From contig CM054183.1 of the NCBI GenBank assembly GCA_028829895.1, positions 69,997,071 to 70,061,070 on the forward strand: a stretch of DNA of 64,000 nucleotides, in the 5' to 3' direction. This document shows positions 1 to 10,841 of this stretch, piece by piece. The stretch is from Sinotaia quadrata. Taxonomy: Eukaryota > Mollusca > Gastropoda > Architaenioglossa > Viviparidae. The notes beneath the pieces were generated by a model. It was not told where the DNA came from and made no database searches. It was given only the letters and a program-made list of their open reading frames with translations. The number at the start of each line of letters is the position of its first letter. Within the stretch, counting starts at the first letter, position 1. A program made the position numbers and the translations under genes.

Positions 1-619
1 TCAATGAAAGAAGGCAATGACAAGTCATAGTGAGGTAAGACCTTGACGGCAATGTAATTATTTAGGAAATGACGCGTGACAAAGACTATGTGGAGATAAT
101 GACGTCATGATTTCACACTTATCTGGTTAAAAGGTAACTTGGCTCCATCTCCATCGAGCGACTTCTCCTTTTCTTCCTCTCATTAACAAAATGACAAGTA
201 CAATTTCTTCTTTGTAACACGGACCTCAGACCATAGTTTCTACCCGACAACCATCTCTTCATTGCTAAAGGAATTTGGCCGAGTGCAAAGTGAGAAACAA
301 TGAAATCCCACCACCTGCATATAACTCGTTATACACTTGTGTTGTGAAATTTCTCTCTCTCCTTTTCCACTCTCCCTTCTCTCACACACAAATTATATAT
401 ATTCAATGAAATCACAATAAAAAGAGTAAACTTAAAAATACCCGCATACAATTATGAAATGTTCCAGTGTTCAAATGTACTATCTCTAATGATATAAATA
501 TAATCGTATAGATGTAGGAATAAATTCATTTTAATAAATCTGAAACTGTCCTTATGCCTTCAATTTAAAGTCGTAATAGGAAAACTCAGAAGCAGAAATT
601 TTGTATTGAGCCAGACATA
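1..619. other. AT-rich sequence, nothing recognised
   Basis: No convincing coding frame, RNA gene or tandem repeat is visible. A short pyrimidine-rich CT stretch lies around 350-390. Confidence 0.5.
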
Positions 620-917
620 AATAACACAAGACTAAACAATGGAACATTAAAAGTCTTGCACAAGAGAAAACAATAGAACACTAAAAGTCTGCAAGAGACA
701 AAACAATGGAACACTAAAAGTCTTGCAAGAGACAAAACAATGGAACTTTACAAGTCTTGCACAAGACAATGGAACATTAAAAGTCTTGCACAAGACAAAA
801 CAAGGGAACATTAAAGTCTTGCACAAGACAAGACAATGGAACATTAAAAGTCTTGCAAGAGACAAAAAATGGAACATTAAAAGTCTTGCACAAGACAAGA
901 CAATGGAACATTAAAAG
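620..917. repeat. 34-bp minisatellite, about 8 units
   Basis: Units of about 34 bp built round 'ggaacattaaaagtcttgca' and 'caagacaaaacaat'. The array ends directly at the Ty3 reverse-transcriptase remnant, so it has replaced or invaded the upstream part of that element. Open frames across it on both strands are repeat artefacts. Confidence 0.9.
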
Positions 918-918
918 A

Positions 919-1760
919 GATTAATGACAAGTTAAAGCTAGACATTATTGAACCTGCAAATTAATTGTACAGTGCACCGATATTGTTAATCCAACAGAAA
1001 GATGGAAGTAATCAGTTTTGCGAAGATTATCAAAAATTAAATTGCATGACAGTTCCTATGTTGAGGCTTTATCTGATCTAGAACTTATATTTGTCAAAGT
1101 GGCAAACACTATGTACTTTTCTAAACTTGACTTTGCGAATGGCTACTGGCAGGTCAATGTCACTGAGAGTGACAGGCATAAATTGGCATTTTCAACTTCA
1201 GTGGGAATGTATCAATTTAAAGTGATGCCGTTTGGATTGATGAATGCGCCGTGCGTATTCACACACATGATGCATAAGTTTGCTGAACCGGTGAGTGATA
1301 GAGGTCTGTATAACTTTATGGATGACCTATTGTTAGCAACTGAGACATGGGACAACCATTTATTGTTACTGTCAGATGTTCTGAAAAGACTGAGAGATGG
1401 GACTGATTGCTAGACCCACAAAATGTTGTATAGGGTTTAAGACTGAATTTCCTAAGTCACTCGATCATTTCAGGCATTATTGCACCAGACAAAGCAAAAG
1501 TAGAACTACAAAATACTCCAAGAACACAACGGAACCTTGTTTTCCGTTGCTTACAGAAACAGAAAACTAAGCAAAACAGAAAGAAACTACTCTGTTTCTG
1601 AAAAATAACGTTTTCTAGATTTCACCAGTACCTGTATGGTAGAAAGTTTACTCTGGAAACCAATCATGAGGCACCATGTTTGTGCCCACCTTATGTGATG
1701 GTCACTGTTCATACAAGAGTATCAAATGGTGATATCAGGTAGTAAAAATCTTATTTCTGA
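919..1760 (+). pseudogene. Ty3/Gypsy pol remnant: reverse transcriptase to RNase H
   Basis: Translated pieces follow the order of a Ty3/Gypsy polyprotein. A segment with IIEPAN lies near 940. The RT core KLDFANGYWQV is at 1123-1155, MPFGLMNAP at about 1225-1251, and the catalytic box FMDD at 1315-1326 (Y/F-x-DD in the family). An RNase H piece with YLYGRKFTLETNHEAP lies near 1629-1676, and an ISDYL segment typical of the RNase H end near 1757. The frame is broken by a stop near 958, a frameshift near 1060 and more breaks after 1400. No gag, protease or integrase is seen, and the next feature is the polypurine tract and LTR. This is a dead copy. Confidence 0.88.
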
Positions 1761-1895
1761 TTATCTGACTTGGAACAAGGTGAAACACACTGCTGAGTAT
1801 TATTTGATTTGGTGATTCATGAATTGGAAGCTGTATTGTAAATAGAAAACTTATATTTGTGTAACTAACTTTTGAGCAAGTATAGTCTTAAGCAT

Positions 1896-2200
1896 GGGGG
1901 TGTCATATGATGGGAATTCTCTCACATAGTTGTGTATAAACTTTCAAATTTTGATTTGTAATTTGTAAATGGGGGTGTCATATGATGGGAATTCTCTCAC
2001 ATAGTTGTGTATAAACTTTCAAATTTTGATTTGTAATTTGTAAATGGGAGTGTCATATGATGGGAATTCTCTCACATAGTTGTGTATAAACTTTCAAATT
2101 TTGATTTGTAATTTGTAAATGGGGGTGTCATATGATGGGAATTCTCTCACATAGTTGTGTATAAACTTTCAAATTTTGATTTGTAATTTGTAAATGAGAT
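1896..2200. repeat. 75-bp array, 4 units, of the polypurine-tract/LTR edge
   Basis: Four nearly identical 75-bp units each begin with the purine run and TGTCATATGATGGG (units start at 1901, 1976, 2051 and 2126). The unit spans the boundary between the retroelement interior and its LTR, so the LTR edge itself has been amplified. Confidence 0.93.
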
Positions 2201-3940
2201 GTTATTTGTGATTTGTATGATTTAAAAAATTACATAAAGTTTATTTTTGAAAGTGAAGTCCACAATGGACAAGGGTGAAGGGAGAAATTAATCTGTTGAG
2301 TGAGTAGTAGTTACAGGGTAGGGATGTTGTTATTGTCTGGTAGAACACTGGAACCCTGACCTCTAAGCAATATTGTGTTGACTTAAACATTAGATCTGGA
2401 ATCCTGGTTTGGGCCTTGGTTAGGTGTTATGCAATTCTTATGCTGATGTCATCATGAACTTGTTTTCAGATAGGTCACATGTGTGTTGACAGAATGTAGT
2501 TTGGAAGGTGCTAGAAAGTCATGGATTTGAATTTGATTGGATCAGGAGTGAGTATGGATAAGAGATGGGTGTGGTTTCAAGAGTAATAAAACCATGATAG
2601 AAATTCTATTCCTCATTCTTTGCAAAATGACTCTTTGGGCAAGTAGTGAGACTGAGTCCCTCCCAAGATGGGTTGTACATGGAACAGGAAACCCTTGGGT
2701 AGATAAGGTAAAGACCTTTTTGTATTGTGTGGATGGTTAGGTTTAATTTGAAATTTATTTTATTTGAAATATGTTTAACCTTCAGTTTGTTTTACAGAGG
2801 CATATGCCAAAATTAGTATTTATTAATATAGTAAATTGTAGTATATTTACACTCTGCAAATACCCGTGTTTCAGAATGTTTTCTTTGTGTATTCTTCTTG
2901 GTTCATTTTCTATCTTATTCTGAAATTTAAGATGAGAGCTTTGGGTGCCTGATTCTGAGGTATGATGAAATTTCTATGGAGCGTCTACCAGCATGACAAA
3001 CCTTGTGACAGCACATTGAAGCTGAACTTAAGTCCTGATTGTGATGTATGATGAAATTTCTATGGAGCGTCTACCAGCATGACAAACCTTGTGACAGCAC
3101 ATTGAAGCTGAACTTAAGTCCTGATTGTGATGTATGATGAAATTTCTATGGAGCGTCTACCAGCATGACAAACCTTGTGACAGCACATTGAAGCTGAACT
3201 TAAGTCCTGATTGTGATGTATGATGAAATTTCTATGGAGCGTCTACCAGCATGACAAACCTTGTGACAGCACATTGAAGCTGAACTTAAGTCCTGATTGT
3301 GATGTATGATGAAATTTCTATGGAGCGTCTACCAGCATGACAAACCTTGTGACAGCACATTGAAGCTGAACTTAAGTCCTGATTGTGATGTATGATGAAA
3401 TTTCTATGGAGCGTCTACCAGCATGACAAACCTTGTGACAGCACATTGAAGCTGAAATTAAGTCCTGATTGTGACAGTGACTAACAAGAGTGCAGACATT
3501 TTAATTCAAAAATCGCCATTTGTTGAGAAACTAGGGCATACTGTATTCTGCTGATTCTTTAAAGACTATTAAACTTTTCTTTTATTATTTTTCTTTATTA
3601 ATTGTTCAATCTTGCGTATTTGTTAATGAAACATAAATTCTTTGTTTGTACTTTATCATAACTTGTAGTGGGATAGTCTCATGATTATGTCTTTTTTCTG
3701 TCCATCTCTCCATGTATTTATGTACCTATTGTATAAATTTTATTTCTCGGTTTAATAACTGAGTGAGGGCCGTGAGTTGAAAGACGTCAGCACACTCGCA
3801 TACAGGCGTAACAGTTGCAGTTATGCATATAACCCAGTGGCTCATACTCTGTATCAGCACCTGCAGATGTTTTGTATCATAACTAAATAATAATGTTGAT
3901 ATGACTCATTGTTACAAAGTCACCCCAGAGAATAGCGGTA
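1901..3940 (+). mobile_element. 3' LTR of the Ty3/Gypsy remnant, swollen by internal arrays
   Basis: The LTR starts with TGTCATATGATGGG right after a GGGGG polypurine tract at 1896-1900. Its body (about 2210-2900) matches 32.5-32.83 kb, and its 3' part (about 3640-3940, ending near CAAAGTCACCCCAGAG) matches both 32.85-33.21 kb and the minus-strand LTR at 8201-8865. Two tandem amplifications (75 bp x4 and 86 bp x6) account for the unusual 2-kb length. No matching 5' LTR lies upstream in the window. The right border is uncertain by about 10 bases. Confidence 0.75.
2961..3476. repeat. 86-bp array, 6 units, inside the LTR
   Basis: Six almost identical 86-bp units start with 'tatgatgaaatttctatgga' at 2961, 3047, 3133, 3219, 3305 and 3391. 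Near-identity of the units indicates recent homogenisation. Confidence 0.95.
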
Positions 3941-3972
3941 AAATTGTTCATGCATATCTTCTGTCAGCAATA

Positions 3973-4255
3973 CAATGTATGTTGTGCATGTTATTCCTGT
4001 CTACTATCAGTAACATTCTGTTTGTATGTTGTGCATGTTAATGCCTGCTTACTATCAGTAACATTCTGTTTGTATGTTGTGCATTTTAATGCCTGACTAC
4101 TATCAGTAACATTCTGTTTGTATGTTGTGCATGTTAATGCCTGACTACTATCAGTAACATTCTGTTTGTATGTTGTGCATTTTAATGCCTGACTACTATC
4201 AGTAACATTTTGTTTGTATGTTGTGCATGTAAATGCATGTCTTCTGTCAGTAACG
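3973..4255. repeat. 48-bp array, about 6 units
   Basis: Units of 48 bp (e.g. 4023 and 4071) with 'tgtatgttgtgcatgttaat'. It lies between the LTR and the first recognised DUR3-like exon. Confidence 0.93.
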
Positions 4256-4324
4256 CACTGTTATTGCGCCTGTTCATGCTTGACTGCCAAAAGGGAAAAA
4301 AGAGTTATATGTATTTATGTGCAG

Positions 4325-4568
4325 AGTGCAAGCAGTTCTAGAAAAGAATCAGACGGCGATGTTGATGTTGTTGGGTTTCGGTGGTTTTTCTATTATTCTT
4401 GCCCTCATCCACAATTCAGTGCGGAAGTACGTCTTTCATGATGAACATAACCTCGACACGACGTTTGATGCGGGTGGTAATGTCAGCCTGAGTTTGACCG
4501 CTGTTACTGTGGCTTCTCAGCTCTTCTGGCCAGGGGACATTCTGCACAGCGCAACGCTTACTACAAAG
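4325..4568 (+). CDS. DUR3: DUR3-like exon A (N-terminal part)
   Basis: Encodes residues 1-81 of the model. There is one membrane helix (AMLMLLGFGGFSIILALIHN), then a loop with HDEHNLDTTFDAGG and SQLFWPGDILHSAT, both typical of the DUR3 N-terminal region. I place the acceptor at 'atttatgtgcag|AG'. The alternative is that this is the first coding exon, starting at ATG 4317 (in frame, with an upstream stop at 4281) or ATG 4362. The exon ends in phase 0 at 'ACTACAAAG|gtatta'. Its last 20 bases and donor are copied in the array that follows. Confidence 0.85.
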
Positions 4569-4892
4569 GTATTACGTTAACTGCCAATGCATTATGCTTA
4601 CTATCAGGGCAATGCTTACTACAAAGGTATTACGTTAACTGCCAATGCATTATGCTTACTATCAAGGCAATGCTTACTACTAAGGTATTACGTTAACTGC
4701 CAATGCATTATGCTTACTATCAAGGTATTACGTTTACTGCCAATGCATTATGCTTACTATCAAGGTATTACGTTTACTGCCAATGCATTATGCTTACTAA
4801 CAAGGCAATGCTTACTACTAAGGTATTACGTTAACTGCCAATGCATTATGCTTACTATCAAGGCAATGCTTACTACAAAGATATTATGTTTA
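4549..4892. repeat. 58/40-bp array carrying copies of the exon A end and donor
   Basis: Each unit contains the exon tail 'gcaatgcttactacaaag' (one base different from the exon) followed by 'gtattacgtt'. Donor-like AAG|GTATTA sites lie at 4569 (real), 4627, 4685, 4725, 4765 and 4823; a mutated one lies at 4881. Spacings are 58, 58, 40, 40, 58 and 58, so two unit lengths coexist. Confidence 0.93.
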
Positions 4893-4917
4893 AATCTAAC
4901 TGTCGGCATTCCCACTC

Positions 4918-4995
4918 TATATATAGGGTCAGGGTCAGGGTTAGGGTAAGGGTTAAGGTTATAGTCAGTGTTAGGGTCAGGGTTAGGGTTAGTTC
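4918..4995. repeat. Interstitial telomere-like (TTAGGG) tract, degenerate
   Basis: Irregular runs of 'ggttaggg', 'ggtcaggg' and 'ggttaagg' directly follow the exon A junction array. Confidence 0.75.
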
Positions 4996-5489
4996 CTACT
5001 TAATTATTATCACATTTGTAATCAGGATTCAAAACAATGAAGAAGACGTTAATAGGTTAAGAAGTATGTGCACTTTTTAAGAACTGGACATTAAAGAAGA
5101 TCAACAAACTAAACAAAAAAAAACTAGGAAACTGTTGACAGTTTATAAAACCCTACTCACAAAATTAGAAACAGATTCTAGACATGTAGGGAAACGGGAT
5201 GAAGAAGAATTTAGAAAAAAAACAAGTACTTTAATGAACAAGTACTTTAATGATTTTAGACCTTGCCGAATATTCCCCCACCCACCCCGCGATTTTTCAA
5301 CAGTCCGAAATCAAAGTATAAATCGTACAGTGATGTTCATTTGCTTATCTGTCTGTCATCACATAATTTGTTTTCTTTTCAGTTTGCACAACAAACTGTG
5401 GTCGTTTTCAAGATGTCTGAGAGAGACAGGTTTAAAGAGAGACAGGTTTAAACTGAAAAATAAGTGCTACTAACTGTTGCTCACGATCA

Positions 5490-5735
5490 AGTACAGAACA
5501 TTAAATCCTACAAGATAAATATCTAGTACAGAACATTAAATCCTACAAGATAAATATCTAGTACAGAACATTAAATCCTACAAGATAAATATCTAGTACA
5601 GAACACTAAATCCTACAAGATAAATATCAAGTACAGAACATTAAATCCTACAAGATAAATATAAAGTACAGAACACTAAATCCTACAAGATAAATATCAA
5701 GTACAGAACATTAAATCCTACAAGATAAATATCAA
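5490..5735. repeat. 35-bp array, 7 units
   Basis: Units of 35 bp with 'gtacagaacattaaatccta' and 'caagataaatat', starting at 5491 and 5526 and so on. Intron A-B. Confidence 0.95.
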
Positions 5736-5894
5736 GAAGATCCCAAAGGATCACAAAATGCCAATATTGCAAGATCTTGGATAAAATATCAGAACAAGTA
5801 CTGCCTGGATGTCATTCTCAAATAAATGAATTGGTATATAATTCCTACAGCGATATCTGTGAGGGTACTATAAAATCATAACACCAGAGAGAGC

Positions 5895-6040
5895 ATAAAT
5901 GTCATTCTCTGTGTGGGAGCTGTGAAATCACACCACACAAAGACCATGGATGCCACACTCTGTGTGAGAACTGTGAAATCACACCACACAAAGACCATGT
6001 CACACTCTGTGTGGGAGCTGTGAAATCACAATACCAGAAA
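5895..6040. repeat. Tandem repeat of about 55 bp, 3 units
   Basis: Three imperfect units with 'ctgtgtgggagctgtgaaat' and 'cacaccacacaaagaccatg'. Intron A-B. The flanking 6040-6480 holds nothing I recognise. Confidence 0.8.
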
Positions 6041-6479
6041 AAAAGTGGATGTTGACTCCTAGGAAATAAGAACATATTACGTAACGTCCACAGAAGACCG
6101 GACATTGTCATTGCCAACAAATCCATAAATTCTTAGGTCGACGAAAAACAATATCAGAAGAGAGGTTAAAGATTGAAAAATACCAGGATGTCAGAAGCTC
6201 AGATACTATCGAACAAAAGAACAGAAGTAATACCAGTAATTCGAAATTGATTCAAGTTCAAAGTTCACAAAGAATACATCATTTTAAAATTAATTTTCCC
6301 AGGTAATGGCAAAAGATATTTTCAGAATAAACCCTTGTTTCCAGTGGTCTCAGTTTGTCTCTGTATATTACATATCTTTTATAACCATTTGATAATATTT
6401 CCTGATTTTATTTACTTTGTTTTGATCTATATTGTTCGATTATTGAGTTTACATACACATCTTTCCATTGTATAATCTT

Positions 6480-6765
6480 TTATGTTCAAATCCTTCTATG
6501 GCTTTGTCCTTTATAATAAATCGTTTTATGGCATTACCCTTTGTATTCACATCATTCTGTGGCTTTAGCCTTCGTATTCACATAGTTCTATGGCATTACC
6601 TTTTGTATTCACATCATTCTATGGCTTTAGCCTTCGTATTCACATAGTTCTATGGCATTATCTTTGTATTCTCATAGTTCTATGGCATTATCTTTGTATT
6701 CACATCATTCTATGGCATTATCTTTGTATTCACATCATTCTATGGCATTATCCTTTGTGTCAAAA
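6480..6765. repeat. 30-bp array, about 9 units
   Basis: Units of about 30 bp with 'attcacatcattctatggca' and 'ttatcctttgt'. Because the period is near a multiple of 3, it makes a spurious hydrophobic open frame. Confidence 0.9.
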
Positions 6766-7254
6766 TCTTTTCATCGTTTTATTAATGGATGTATTGTCAC
6801 GTTTGCTTTACTTATTTACCGTTGTCAATGAGTCAAACACACACAATAAAATAAAATTATAGTCATAATATACCTCACTTGTTTTTCTTTGGTTTAATTT
6901 TTAAATTGATTTATTTCAATAGAATACGCTGTATAAATAAATGTATGCTGCACTACGTCAAAATAAAATGGTAAAGGAAGACTTTTGTGCTTAAAATGAT
7001 CGAAACTTTTGTCGAATGACCTTTGTAGGGAATGGTGCGCAATTTACGTTGGAAAAGTTTTCTTTGTTTCATTTAATGTTAACAACAGCGTGTATATGGG
7101 TGTGCAATTCTTGAAACGTAAATATGAATCTAAGCAATATTTCTTGAATAAAAGTAATTGCACTTTACAAGAAAGATTAATTTTGGTTTCTCGTTTGCAA
7201 CAAATTGTTTGAGATGAAAGAGCATTCATTTCAAAGAAAAGAGAATTATTGTCA
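6765..7254. other. Intron sequence, nothing recognised
   Basis: AT-rich unique sequence. A short open frame near 7009-7212 has no recognisable motif. Confidence 0.4.
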
Positions 7255-7410
7255 GTGGTAATTGTACCCGTGCTGCGGGATTCCAAGCCGGCTCCTTTGT
7301 CAAATTCTACCTGCCAGTGAATCTTTAAGGGAGTGGTAATTGTACCCGTGCTGTGGGATTCCAAGCCGACTCCTTTGTCAAGTTCTACCTGCCAGTGAAT
7401 CTTTAGGGAG
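7255..7410. repeat. 78-bp tandem duplication
   Basis: Two units start with 'gtggtaattgtacccgtgct' at 7255 and 7333. They are more GC-rich than their surroundings. Confidence 0.92.
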
Positions 7411-7525
7411 AACAAACCGGTAGCAATGACTGACACCAGCCGATATATTGATCCTATCTTGATGGGTCTCATATGGACGATATTACGCATCCTTCAACTA
7501 TCGATATTCTTACATCTCTTTTCAG

Positions 7526-7978
7526 AGAATGCAAACTTCCATTAACAGTGCTAACTTCCATTAACAGTGCAAACTTCCATTAACAGTGCTAACTTCCATT
7601 AACAATGCTAACTTCCATTAAAAAATACTAACTTCTATTAACAGTGCTAACTTCTATTAAAAAATACTAACTTCTATTAACAGTGCTAACTTCCACTAAC
7701 AATGCTAACTTCCATTAACAATGCAAACTTCCATTAACAGTGCTAACTTCCATTAACAGTGCTAACTTCCATTAAAAAATACAAACTTCCATTAACAGTG
7801 CTAACTTCCATTAAAAAATACTAACTTCCATTAACAGTGCTAACTTCTATTAACAGTGCTAACTTCCACTAACAATGCTAACTTCCATTAACAATGCTAA
7901 CTTCCATTAACAATGCTAACTTCCATTAACAATGCTAACTTCCATTAAGTTTGTACCAACAATGCAAACTTCCATTAA
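7526..7978. repeat. 19-bp array, about 24 units
   Basis: Units 'taacttccattaacagtgc' with common variants (acaatg, aaaaatac). Variants recur in blocks, indicating multi-unit duplications. Confidence 0.95.
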
Positions 7979-8200
7979 GTTAAAATAATTTTAATTTGCT
8001 TAGCTAACAACTTTTTGAAACACTTGCAACTTTATGTATACAAAATGTTTATATAATGCTATATTATTTAGCCAAAATGTATGAAAATTATGTTACATTA
8101 TGTAACCTACAAGGCGTTAAATAATATAGTTAATGGTGCAGAAAAGCGAAAAATTAATGTTACTTTCTGTAGCCCACCAAACAATAAAACGTTTAACTAG

Positions 8201-8865
8201 CAGTCACCGCTTTACCCTGGGGTGACTTTGTAATAATGAATTATATCAAATATGATTGTGTAATTAGTTATGATACAAGACATCTACAAGTGCCGGTGAA
8301 GAGTATGGGTCACTGGCTAGATACATATAATACAAAGATGCTTTTAGACGCTATTTCAGCCAGGGTTTGATCTGCATAGACAACCCGGTAGGTAAGGAGG
8401 GACTCCGAATTCCAGTTGCCACCCAAAGACAATTTCAGAAGCGAGTGACGATAGAAATTCGCTATCGTTCTTTTATCACCCTTGGAATCACACCTGCGTC
8501 TATTAGACATGCTTTCGATCTGACCAATTACTTAGCGCTAATATAATTATGCCTTTCTAACAGCTTCTAAACGTTTGCGCCCATCTAGTTAACAAAGCTT
8601 CCCATTGTATACCAAAACACACACATGCACCGCAAAATAATCTCTAGCTAGCTTATTGGCCATTGAACATGCTACGTAAACAACAAACACTCGAACACCT
8701 ATCTGCCGCAAACATCAAACACCGGTCAGTAAATCTACAACCATGCACGACAGGACCTCACTTCTAAAACAACATGACGCAATACGCACACGTCATTCAA
8801 ATTACAATAACATGCAACAATGAAAAATTATATAAAATATATGGGAAAATTCCCATCATACAACA
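8201..8865 (-). mobile_element. Solo LTR, Ty3/Gypsy family, with CTAG target duplication
   Basis: Read on the minus strand it starts TGTTGTATGATGGGAA, like the LTR start at 1901, and ends near CAAAGTCACCCCAGGGTAAA, like the LTR ends at 3940 and 33208. The four bases CTAG flank it on both sides (8197-8200 and 8866-8869), as expected for a Ty3 insertion. At 665 bp without interior it is a solo LTR left by LTR-LTR recombination. The middle differs from the other two copies, so it belongs to a related subfamily. Intron A-B. Confidence 0.82.
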
Positions 8866-8980
8866 CTAGGAAAGCATCATGACAAAGTTCCTTCATATAG
8901 CTAAGAAAACTTTAAAATAATGCAATTTTGGGCAGCCCCCTCCCTTTCCCAGTAAAAAGTTAATTGAGACTTTTCTGCGG

Positions 8981-9195
8981 AGGAAACAAAACGTTGAAGA
9001 AATGGTTATTGACAAAGCCAAGGAAACAAAACGTTGAAGAAATGGTTATTGACAAAGACAAGGAAACAAAACGTTGAAGAAATGGTTATTGACAAAGCCA
9101 AGGAAACAAAACGTTGAAGAAATGGTTATTGACAAAGACAAGGAAACAAAACGTTGAAGAAATGGTTATTGACAAAGACAAGAAAACGAAACGTT
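8981..9195. repeat. 40-bp array, 5.5 units
   Basis: Units with 'aggaaacaaaacgttgaaga' and 'aatggttattgacaaagcca', starting at 8981, 9021 and so on. Nearly identical. Confidence 0.95.
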
Positions 9196-9342
9196 AAAAT
9201 CATTTTACTTTATATAGCCAAGAAAAAAAAAATTATAATGTTACTTATGTGGCCAAGTAAGTCTGAAAATATTGTTATCTTATAGCCCCAAAGTGTTAAA
9301 ACATTGCTACTTTATATAGCCAAGAAAATGTTAAAATAATGT

Positions 9343-9480
9343 TGCTGTATGTAGCCTACAGAAGATTAAAACTGCGTTTTCATGTAATCAGTAATAGACT
9401 AAAATAATGTTGCTTTATGTAGCCTACAGAAGATTAAAACTGCGTTTTCATGTAATCAGTAATAGACTAAAATAATGCTT
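9343..9480. repeat. 68-bp tandem duplication
   Basis: Two units with 'gtagcctacagaagattaaa', at 9351 and 9419. Confidence 0.9.
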
Positions 9481-9529
9481 CTTCATGTAGTCAAGAAAGC
9501 GTTAGAATAATAATAATTTTATACCTAAT

Positions 9530-9895
9530 AAATGTTGACACTTGATACTAACATAACCTGTAAAATATTAAAATAAGACACTAAGAAATCCAATAAAATA
9601 TTAAAACATGACACTAACAGAGACAATAAACTATTAAAACACGATACTAATATAGCCAACAAAATGTTAAAACATGATACTAACATAGCCAATAAACTAT
9701 TAAAAATTGACATTAACATAGTGAAGAAAATATCAAAACATAATTCTAACAGAGCCAATAAAAAGTTAAATGAGTACTAACAGAGCCAATAAAAAGTTAA
9801 AACATAGTACTAATAGAGCCAATTAAAAGTTAAAACATGGTATTATAAGAGCCAATAAAAAGTTAAAACATTGTATTAAAAGAGCCAATAAAATG
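9530..9895. repeat. Degenerate array of about 33 bp leading into exon B
   Basis: About 11 imperfect units with 'actaacatagccaataaaa' and 'gttaaaacat'. The last unit runs into the acceptor of exon B. No clear exon-derived bases are visible in the unit. Confidence 0.85.
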
Positions 9896-9909
9896 TTTAT
9901 TTATTTCAG

Positions 9910-10026
9910 AATGGAATCGCAGGTCCTTTTTGGTACGCTGTGGGAATCATCGCGAATATCTTCATTTTCCCCATTTTCTCTGTTCAGTTCAAAACCAAGG
10001 CGCCCGGTGCAAAGACATATTTACAG
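9910..10026 (+). CDS. DUR3: DUR3-like exon B
   Basis: A 117-bp exon, phase 0 at both ends, bounded by 'ttatttcag|AATGG' and 'TTACAG|gtaggc'. It encodes residues 82-120 of the model. The GPFWYA motif and the following helix are conserved across DUR3 proteins, and the exon joins exon A exactly where the plant proteins continue. KTKAPGAKTYLQ forms the next cytosolic loop. Confidence 0.92.
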
Positions 10027-10299
10027 GTAGGCATATTTGAATAAGGAAGCACTATTTTCGTTTCTTATTTCTCCTTCTTTCTCGCTTTCGTGTGATTGTT
10101 GATTCTTGACAATGTCTTATAAACGAACGAATGTTTGCAGAGCGGCCAAACAATTTTGCCTTTTTACGGCAACCAAGTGACGTCTATCTTCATCTTGTCA
10201 CGTCATTGCTTGGTTGACGTGACACTTCACACTATATAGTGTGACTAATATTATAAAAGTTCGAAATTAGATTTCAGATTTCTTAACGTTATATCTTAA

Positions 10300-10404
<105 letters not shown>

Positions 10405-10408
10405 TCTG

Positions 10409-10786
10409 TGTGACAGATTCTGACCGAATTCTGTGTCACGAACTCCTGACCCATAAGCAACGGGTTCCATGTGTGTTCCTTACGACTCAGCAAAATATTC
10501 GGCGACTAAGATGTGTGTGTCCGGCCGGTCTTGTGTGCGAGTGAAGTATATTATCGCATCAAGAGTATTTATTGAATTGCATGAATGTATCACGTGACTA
10601 GATCACGAGGTATGCTTGTTGATCCGAACTTTCTCGACTATCGTCTAAAGTTGCATAACATAGGTTGAACTCTCTGTTGTTTCCTCGGAAAGACTCTAAC
10701 AAAGGGATTCAATTCGAATATGATTTCGAATTTCTTGGATATGGGTCAGGAGTTCGTGACACAGAATTCGGTCAGAATCTGTCACA
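10409..10786. mobile_element. MITE-like element with perfect 47-bp terminal inverted repeats
   Basis: Bases 10409-10455 are the exact reverse complement of 10740-10786, starting TGTGACAGATTCTGACC. The 284-bp interior has no coding frame. I see no convincing target duplication; the left end abuts a TCTA microsatellite. The perfect arms point to a recent, non-autonomous TIR element, but the superfamily cannot be assigned. Confidence 0.72.
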
Positions 10787-10798
10787 GCTACCTACTTG

Positions 10799-10841
10799 AT
10801 TATTATTATTATTATTATTATTATTAATTAATTAATTAATC
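10799..10841. repeat. (TTA)n then (ATTA)n microsatellite
   Basis: Simple AT-rich repeat at the start of the dispersed repeat at 10842-11700. Confidence 0.9.

Noticed and set aside
632..917. Minus-strand Cys/Phe-rich frame
   Set aside because: 34-bp repeat read in three frames in turn; not protein-like.
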